Positions 34,261-38,786 of a stretch of 38,786 bases of DNA are shown in pieces. Every line of letters starts with the position of its first letter. Within the stretch, counting starts at the first letter, position 1. The notes under the pieces were generated by a model, which made no database searches, was not told where the DNA came from, and saw only the letters and a program-made list of their open reading frames with translations. Position numbers and translations under genes: made by a program. This DNA comes from UBA7332 sp051652645 (GTDB taxonomy: Bacteria > Bacteroidota > Bacteroidia > Bacteroidales > UBA7332): contig JBOFUP010000009.1 of the NCBI GenBank assembly GCA_051652645.1, positions 1 to 38,786 on the forward strand, given 5' to 3'.

Positions 34261-34352
34261 GGTTGCAATAGAATTCTATTGCAACCTATTGCAACCACCT
34301 ATTGCCACCATTAATAATCTGATAATCAACTATTGTTGCAATATGGCAATAG
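34261..34352. repeat. Cluster of CTATTGCAACC repeats
   Basis: The motif appears reversed at 34261-34271, direct at 34276-34286 and 34286-34296 (overlapping by one base, 10-bp period), as CTATTGCCACC at 34299-34309, reversed at 34335-34343 (9 bases) and 34345-34352 (8 bases). The first two copies form a perfect 26-bp palindrome at 34261-34286. Six copies in 92 bp, with mixed orientation, look like a protein-binding array. Confidence 0.85.
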
Positions 34353-34542
34353 AAAACAGCAAAACTAAGACCCTGTGTAATGATTTTGCTATTTCGTTAA
34401 TAGTGATTTGTTAAATCAAATGATTAGTTAACTCTTTCTCATTTCAGTTAGCTACTAAAAGCCATTAGATGCCTTTGCCGCTACCTAAATAGGGCTTAAC
34501 TTAAGGCTAATGGGCGCTAGTAAACAAAACCCTCAGCCTAAA

Positions 34543-34574
34543 TTGATAAAAGCTGTAACATAGCATGATTTTTG
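34543..34574 (+). promoter_or_regulatory. Possible promoter in the gene desert
   Basis: TTG (34543-34545), 21 nt, GATTTTTG (34567-34574): one mismatch from TAnnTTTG. A transcript would start near 34580 and run into the strong stem at 34594-34648. Confidence 0.35.
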
Positions 34575-34593
34575 CAGTGAGATAAGGGTAAAA

Positions 34594-34648
34594 TCTCTGA
34601 GAGTTTAGGGTGTTTTCTCACAGAGGGTTAACTCTAAATCCTCGGAGA
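34594..34648 (+). other. Long imperfect stem-loop, possible structured RNA
   Basis: Arms 34594-34610 and 34632-34648 pair at 16 of 17 positions if G-U pairs are allowed, with a 21-nt loop. The G-U pairs and single A-C mismatch would favour RNA over a DNA palindrome. No U-tract follows, so it is not a terminator. Confidence 0.45.
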
Positions 34649-34941
34649 AACCAAAAGGTATGAACACTATTGTAGAATTAAGGCCTTTTCTTGATCATTA
34701 AAAAATAACTCACAGGACTGAAATGGAATAAACTATTAATTGATAATAATAGATTTGTGGATACAACTATACTGAACTTTACTCCTAAACTCTCTACATT
34801 TTTTAAAGAGTACTATGTAAACTATCAATTACAATAACTCATACTTTAAAGGCATGAGCTATTTGTTATCCATTTGATACAATATGTCTGGGAACAACTA
34901 CTAACTATTTAGTTTTTTAAGTTTGGGAATTATACTCTCAT

Positions 34942-34981
34942 AACAAAAATAGGCGGACAAATTTGTCCGCCTATTTTTGTT
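34942..34981. terminator. 40-bp perfect palindrome, terminator after miaB
   Basis: Perfect 20-bp arms (34942-34961 and 34962-34981), 4 bp from the miaB stop codon. The A-rich left arm becomes the U-run for leftward transcription. Confidence 0.85.
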
Positions 34982-34985
34982 TCTA

Positions 34986-36350
34986 CTAAGCAAGTTCACC
35001 AATAAGAGTAGCTGAAGAGCTCTCTAAAATTCTAACCATTACATAGTCACCTATTTTATGACTTCCTCGAGGGAAAACGACAACTATGTTTTGTTCTGTT
35101 CGTCCATAGAATTGATCTCTTGATCTCTTAGATACACCTTCAACTAAAACTTCGAAAACTTTACCTACTGTTTTAAGATTATTATCATGAGATATACCTC
35201 TTTGAAGAGCAATTATCTCATTTAATCTTCTAACCTTAGTCTCTTCAGGTACATTATCCTCAAGATGTTTTGAGGCATAAGTGCCAGGTCTTTCAGAATA
35301 TTTAAACATAAAAGCAAGATCATATTTGACTTCTGCCATTAGAGATAGAGTCTCCTTGTGATCCTCTTCAGTTTCTGAGTGGAACCCGCAAAACACATCA
35401 CTAGTAATAGAGCACTCAGGAAGAATACGCTTAATCGCTGCTATTCTATCCATGTAAAACTCTCTATCGTATTTGCGATTCATTAGTTTTAATATCCTAC
35501 TACTACCTGATTGTACAGGAAGATGTATATGGTTGCATATATTTTTATATTTTGCCATCACCTCTAAAGTTTCATCTGTCATATCTTTAGGGTGAGATGT
35601 TGAGTAGCGAATTCGCATTTCAGGAGCATATTCAGCAACCATTGCAAGTAGCGCTGAGAAATCAACTACTTCGCCACTCTCAGATTCGTATTTGAAAGAG
35701 TTTACATTCTGTCCCAACAATGTAACTTCTTTGAAGTTCTTTCTTCTTAAGTCTTCTAGTTCATTTAAAATACTTCTAGGGTCACGGCTTCTTTCACGTC
35801 CTCTAGTGTATGGAACAATACAGTATGAGCAAAAATTATTACACCCTCTCATAATTGAAATAAAACCAGAGATTCTATTACCACCTATTCTCGAAGGGAT
35901 AATTTCACGGTAGGTTTCGTCGGTTGAGAGCTTGACATTAATAGCCTTTTCCCCCTTCTCAACAGCACCAACAAGGTTTGGTAGGTCAAGATAGGCATCG
36001 GGTCCTACAACAAGGTCAACCGAGTGTTCGGTAATTAGTTCCTCTTTTGCTCTCTCAGCCATGCACCCGAGAACACCAATAACTAGATTCTTGTTGTTCT
36101 TTTTCTTTAAAGATTGAAAGTAATTTAGTCTTCCTACAACTTTTTGTTCAGCATTATCCCTTATAGAGCATGTGTTTACGAAAATTGCATCAGCCTTGGT
36201 TATATCCTCTGTAAGTTCATAACCGTCCATTTCCATAATAGAAGCTACAACTTCACTATCGGCAACGTTCATTTGGCAGCCATAGGTCTCCATAAATAAT
36301 CTCTTAACAGGATGCTCAGTTGCAGATTTAAAGTCTGTTTCTTTTGTCAT
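34986..36350 (-). CDS. miaB: tRNA-2-methylthio-N6-dimethylallyladenosine synthase MiaB
   Basis: 454 residues from the ATG at 36350; an in-frame ATG at 36386 adds 12 residues (MYLTLFKTTYII) not expected for the family. UPF0004 domain with three cluster-binding Cys (METYGCQMN, NTCSIRDNAEQK, GVLGCMAERAK), radical-SAM motif CNNFCSYCIVPYTRGRERSR, and a C-terminal TRAM domain (about 390-454, 'VLVEGVSKRSRDQFYGRTEQN'). It methylthiolates i6A37 in tRNAs reading U-starting codons. Single-gene transcript ended by the palindrome at 34942-34981. Confidence 0.95.
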   Translation of the reverse strand: MTKETDFKSATEHPVKRLFMETYGCQMNVADSEVVASIMEMDGYELTEDITKADAIFVNTCSIRDNAEQKVVGRLNYFQSLKKKNNKNLVIGVLGCMAERAKEELITEHSVDLVVGPDAYLDLPNLVGAVEKGEKAINVKLSTDETYREIIPSRIGGNRISGFISIMRGCNNFCSYCIVPYTRGRERSRDPRSILNELEDLRRKNFKEVTLLGQNVNSFKYESESGEVVDFSALLAMVAEYAPEMRIRYSTSHPKDMTDETLEVMAKYKNICNHIHLPVQSGSSRILKLMNRKYDREFYMDRIAAIKRILPECSITSDVFCGFHSETEEDHKETLSLMAEVKYDLAFMFKYSERPGTYASKHLEDNVPEETKVRRLNEIIALQRGISHDNNLKTVGKVFEVLVEGVSKRSRDQFYGRTEQNIVVVFPRGSHKIGDYVMVRILESSSATLIGELA

Positions 36351-36482
36351 AATTATATACGTGGTTTTAAATAATGTTAAATACACTCACTTAGAGTATT
36401 GTAAATTTTGCAGAATAAACATTTACTTATATTATTGCAATGCAAACGAAAATTTATTTTATAGTTAAGGTTTAGGTTAGTG

Positions 36483-36521
36483 GTTAGGAGGAGCCGAGAG
36501 GTTGTTCCTAACTTTTTTTTT
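36483..36521 (+). terminator. Orphan rightward intrinsic terminator
   Basis: Outer 7-bp stem (36483-36489 with 36506-36512), inner AGCC/GGTT stem capped by the GNRA loop GAGA (36496-36499), then nine T at 36513-36521. The gene to the left (miaB) runs the other way, so it would end an unannotated rightward transcript starting somewhere after 36390. Confidence 0.7.
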
Positions 36522-36553
36522 ACCTTGTATGAATAAATGATAAGAAAATGTTG

Positions 36554-36574
36554 TATGTTTGTGGTGCACACCAC
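36554..36574 (+). promoter_or_regulatory. -7 box and inverted repeat before the 139-residue gene
   Basis: TATGTTTG (36554-36561) matches TAnnTTTG. GTGGTG-CA-CACCAC (36561-36574) overlaps its last base and the expected start site, a position suited to an operator. No -33 element at standard spacing. Confidence 0.4.
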
Positions 36575-36602
36575 TTAAGTTGTGCAAAAATACTAAAGTT
36601 CT

Positions 36603-37022
36603 ATGGATATAGGTGACTACTTATATTTAATTATCTTTTTGGGGGCAGCACTATTTAGTTATGTGTCTAAAGCTATGGATACAAAGAGTAGAGCTCAAGA
36701 AGATGTTCCTGCTGAAAAATCTAAAAAAAGCCCAAATCACAAAGTTGTTATTCCACAAAAGATGGACTCAGAGGTTGTAGTTTCAAAATCAAGAAATACA
36801 ATAGAAGAGTCAAGTGCGACTATTGATATTACTAGTCTTAGTAAAAGGCATATAGCAGGAATAACGCCAGAATCTTATGCCGTGTCGTCTATCCCTGAAC
36901 CAGCTATTGAATTATTAGATTCTAAAGATGGTGATGATTGTGAAATTACGTTTGATTTTTCAGGTATTGATGATGTGAAGCGTGGGATAATTTATTCAGA
37001 AATCTTAAATCGAAAGTATTAA
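36603..37022 (+). CDS. Small membrane-anchored protein of unknown function
   Basis: 139 residues. One N-terminal transmembrane helix (DYLYLIIFLGAALFSYVSKAM, about residues 5-25) followed by a polar, Ser/Lys-rich low-complexity region (about 28-95) and an acidic C-terminal motif (DDCEITFDFSGIDDVKRGIIYSEILNRKY) that looks like a short conserved interaction peptide. No family recognised. It lies 81 bp upstream of the CoA-transferase gene, and the two may share a transcript. The short C-terminal motif suggests binding to a partner, but this is inference. Confidence 0.7.
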   Translation: MDIGDYLYLIIFLGAALFSYVSKAMDTKSRAQEDVPAEKSKKSPNHKVVIPQKMDSEVVVSKSRNTIEESSATIDITSLSKRHIAGITPESYAVSSIPEPAIELLDSKDGDDCEITFDFSGIDDVKRGIIYSEILNRKY

Positions 37023-37103
37023 TATTCTCTATTTTTTTTAGTAAAGGATATAGAGTGAAGAGACATTATTACAAAACAAATTAACGTATTTAATTTAATT
37101 AGT

Positions 37104-38597
37104 ATGGCTTTAAAGTTTATTACAGCCGACGAAGCAGCACAGTATATCAAGGATGGTATGACTGTGGCTTTCTCTGGCTTTACTGCTGCTGGTAGCCCAA
37201 AAGCTATGGGTCCAGCAATTGCAAAAGTAGCCGAAGCGGAGCATGCTGCAGGACGTCCTTTTAAAATCAACATGATTACCGGAGCATCAACTGGGGATTC
37301 ACTTGACGGAAATCTAGGTAGAGCAAATTGTGTTAATCTTCGTACTCCATACCAGTCAAACGCAGCTATGCGTAATCGAATAAATGCAGGAGAAGTAAAT
37401 TACATTGATTGTCATTTATCGCATTTATCACAAGATCTTCGTTATGGGTTCCTTCCAAAAATTAATATTGGAGTTGTAGAAGTATCAGATATTACAGAGG
37501 ATGGTGAATTAGTTATGACCTCTTCTGTTGGTATAACTCCTACTTTTTGTGAAACGGCTGATTATTTAATTATAGAGTGGAATACAACCCATCCTAAGGA
37601 GTTACGCGGTTTTCATGATATATATACTCCACTTGATCCACCATTAAGAAGAGAGATTCCTATATATAAGCCTACTGATCGTATTGGTAAACCATACATA
37701 AAAGTAGACACTAGTAAGATTTTAGGTGTCATTAAGACGCATCTTTATGATGAAGTTGGAGGATTTGCTGAGTTAGATGAGACAACTATGAAGATTGGTC
37801 AGAATGTAGCAGACTTCCTTGCGGCAGAGCTTAAGTCAGGCAGAATGCCACATGGTATGCTACCAATTCAATCAGGAGTTGGAAATATAGCAAATGCTGC
37901 TCTTGCTTGTCTTGGCACACACGATGGTATACCTCCATTCCAGATGTATACAGAGGTTATCCAAGATTCTGTTATTGATTTAATGAAAATGGGTAAGTGT
38001 ACATTCGCATCTACTTGTGCATTCACACTTTCAAAACCAGCACAAGATTACGTATATGAGAATCTTGAGTTCTTCCGCGATAAGCTTGTAATGAGACCAG
38101 GAGAGATAACGAACCATCCAGAGGTTGTTCGTCGTTTAGGTCTTATAACTATGAATACAGCACTAGAGGCTGATATTTATGGAAATGTAAACTCTACTCA
38201 CGTTGTTGGTACTAAGATGATGAATGGTATTGGCGGGTCTGCAGATTTTACTCGTAATGGTTATCTTTCAATTTTCACTACACCGTCAATTGCAAAAGAT
38301 GGAAAGATATCAGCAATAGTACCAATGGTATCTCATGTTGATCATAGTGAACATTCTGTTAAGGTTATTATAACTGAATGGGGTGTTGCTGATTTAAGAG
38401 GTAAATCACCACAGCAGAGAGCAGAATTGATAATTGAGAATTGTGTACATCCAGACTATCGTCCTAAACTACGCAAATATCTAGAAATATCAGCTCAAGC
38501 GCACACGAAACACAATATTTCTGCAGCTCTTTCGTTCCACGAGGAGTTTATCAAGTCAGGAGATATGTCAAAAGTTGACTTCTCAAAGTACGAATAA
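37104..38597 (+). CDS. Succinate/acetate CoA-transferase (acetyl-CoA hydrolase family)
   Basis: 497 residues, normal for the SCACT/Cat1/YgfH-type class I CoA-transferases. N-terminal domain FITADEAAQYIKDGMTVAFSGFTAAGSPKAMG, GASTGDSLDG, the linker HPKELRGFHDIYTPLDPPLRREIP, catalytic Glu in MYTEVIQDSVIDL (Glu284), and the HVVGTKMMNGIGGSADFTRNG Gly-rich substrate region. Transfers CoA between short carboxylates, for example succinyl-CoA and acetate or propionate, fitting fermentative succinate/propionate metabolism in Bacteroidales. A known hydrolase annotation is less likely than transferase. The succinate specificity is inferred. Confidence 0.92.
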   Translation: MALKFITADEAAQYIKDGMTVAFSGFTAAGSPKAMGPAIAKVAEAEHAAGRPFKINMITGASTGDSLDGNLGRANCVNLRTPYQSNAAMRNRINAGEVNYIDCHLSHLSQDLRYGFLPKINIGVVEVSDITEDGELVMTSSVGITPTFCETADYLIIEWNTTHPKELRGFHDIYTPLDPPLRREIPIYKPTDRIGKPYIKVDTSKILGVIKTHLYDEVGGFAELDETTMKIGQNVADFLAAELKSGRMPHGMLPIQSGVGNIANAALACLGTHDGIPPFQMYTEVIQDSVIDLMKMGKCTFASTCAFTLSKPAQDYVYENLEFFRDKLVMRPGEITNHPEVVRRLGLITMNTALEADIYGNVNSTHVVGTKMMNGIGGSADFTRNGYLSIFTTPSIAKDGKISAIVPMVSHVDHSEHSVKVIITEWGVADLRGKSPQQRAELIIENCVHPDYRPKLRKYLEISAQAHTKHNISAALSFHEEFIKSGDMSKVDFSKYE

Positions 38598-38628
38598 AGA
38601 AATAGTACGAAAAAAAGTTTACTCATAT

Positions 38629-38659
38629 TTTGCAGATTTAAAAATAAGTTCTACTTTTG
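38629..38659 (+). promoter_or_regulatory. Promoter of the SRP RNA / tRNA unit
   Basis: TTTG (38629-38632), 19 nt, TACTTTTG (38652-38659): an exact match to the full Bacteroidota consensus. Transcription would start near 38664, at the base of the RNA's closing stem. Confidence 0.8.
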
Positions 38660-38663
38660 TCGT

Positions 38664-38762
38664 CGGGTAAGTCCTATACGGTCAGCTCCCTTCGAATCCC
38701 CCAGGGTTTGATCACAGCAAGGGTAGTTGGTTGTAGCGGCGCGATATAGTAAGCTTGCCCGC
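38664..38762 (+). ncRNA. ffs: Small signal recognition particle RNA (4.5S-type)
   Basis: About 100 nt that folds as one long hairpin: CGGGTAAG (38664-38671) pairs with CTTGCCCG (38754-38761), then CTATA with TATAG inside. The apical part reads TTCGAATCCCCCAGGG then CACAGCAAGGGTAG, matching the helix-8 pattern of bacterial SRP RNAs (a CCAGG arm, and an AGCA on the return strand). Binds Ffh for co-translational targeting. A strong promoter precedes it. The call is from motif recognition, not a covariance-model search. Confidence 0.72.
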
Positions 38763-38764
38763 TT

Positions 38765-38786
38765 GCCTCTTTAGCTCAGTTGGCCA
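38765..38786 (+). tRNA. 5' part of a tRNA, cut by window end
   Basis: GCCTCTTTAGCTCAGTTGG is a textbook tRNA 5' end: 7-nt acceptor strand GCCTCTT, TA at positions 8-9, then a D-arm GCTCAGTTGG. The anticodon is outside the window, so the identity is undetermined; the acceptor sequence resembles Bacteroidales tRNA-Thr. It begins 2-3 nt after the SRP RNA, so the two are very likely one transcript. Confidence 0.8.

Larger units (their letters stand above)
32678..34985. other. 2.3-kb AT-rich gene desert
   Basis: No open frame of plausible length in six frames, no rRNA or tRNA, no transposase remnant recognised. Contents: DnaA-box-like 9-mers (33250-33258, 33474-33482, 33483-33491), two 19-bp near-repeats (33788-33806, 34058-34076), a terminator-like hairpin (33822-33851), a cluster of CTATTGCAACC repeats (34261-34352), structured inverted repeats (34452-34525 and 34594-34648), and a perfect 40-bp palindrome at the miaB end (34942-34981). 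The length is exceptional in a window where other gaps are mostly under 350 bp. Confidence 0.75.
36351..36602. other. Intergenic region with a G-rich stretch and orphan terminator
   Basis: No credible gene. G-rich repeats with the pattern GG-TTTA-GG-TTAGT-GG-TTA-GG lie around 36466-36488. An intrinsic terminator and a -7 box follow (separate entries), the -7 box leading to the small gene at 36603. Confidence 0.5.

Noticed and set aside
32678..34985. rRNA, tmRNA, RNase P RNA or insertion sequence in the desert
   Set aside because: No recognisable signature sequence of these RNAs and no transposase fragment in any frame.

Overview
The window is a gene-dense, AT-rich stretch of a Bacteroidota chromosome, most likely order Bacteroidales; genus not resolved. 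The lineage call rests on the DUF6242 lipoprotein / DUF6089 / uppS / bamA / skp / skp / murI gene order, TonB-dependent receptor and OmpH/PorV-like barrel proteins, a HU-related DNA-binding protein, a DUF4294 protein, a succinate-CoA transferase, no Shine-Dalgarno sequences before most starts, and many copies of the Bacteroidota sigma(ABfr) promoter (TTTG/TTG, 19-21 nt, TAnnTTTG).

Layout. 0.4-10.6 kb: a long rightward block for envelope biogenesis and housekeeping (DUF6242 lipoprotein, DUF6089 protein, uppS, bamA, two skp-like chaperones, murI, ispD, recG), ended by a perfect bidirectional terminator shared with leftward ychF. 11.8-12.9 kb: a soluble receiver-histidine kinase protein on the minus strand. 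13.1-15.1 kb: the NAD salvage pair nicotinamidase-pncB behind a good promoter. 15.1-15.4 kb: an intergenic region with four 22-bp-spaced ACGTACGTATTT repeats in front of a HU-like gene. 16-19 kb: a leftward metal-type module (small Cys protein, TonB receptor, HMA protein). 19.2-25.4 kb: M16 peptidase, YifB/ComM ATPase, acyl-CoA synthetase and O-acetylhomoserine sulfhydrylase, all rightward. 25.5-25.65 kb: a candidate small RNA with its own promoter and terminator. 25.7-31.2 kb: mutS and a two-gene outer-membrane pair on the minus strand. 31.3-32.7 kb: DUF4294 (+) and a SpoU/TrmH methyltransferase (-). 32.7-34.98 kb: 2.3 kb of very AT-rich DNA with no gene, holding clustered short repeats, palindromes and hairpins. 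35-38.8 kb: miaB (-), a small membrane-anchored protein, a succinate/acetate CoA-transferase, then a likely SRP RNA abutting a tRNA that runs off the edge.

Most of the protein-coding content is ordinary. The parts worth a second look are non-coding: the 22-bp repeats at 15.27-15.35 kb, which coincide with a hand-counted switch in strand composition (C-rich plus strand to the left, G-rich to the right); the 2.3-kb gene desert with a TATTGCAACC cluster; and the candidate sRNA at 25.5 kb. The clearest protein-level curiosity is that all three proteins of the 16-19 kb module carry an Ala-Cys-Cys motif.
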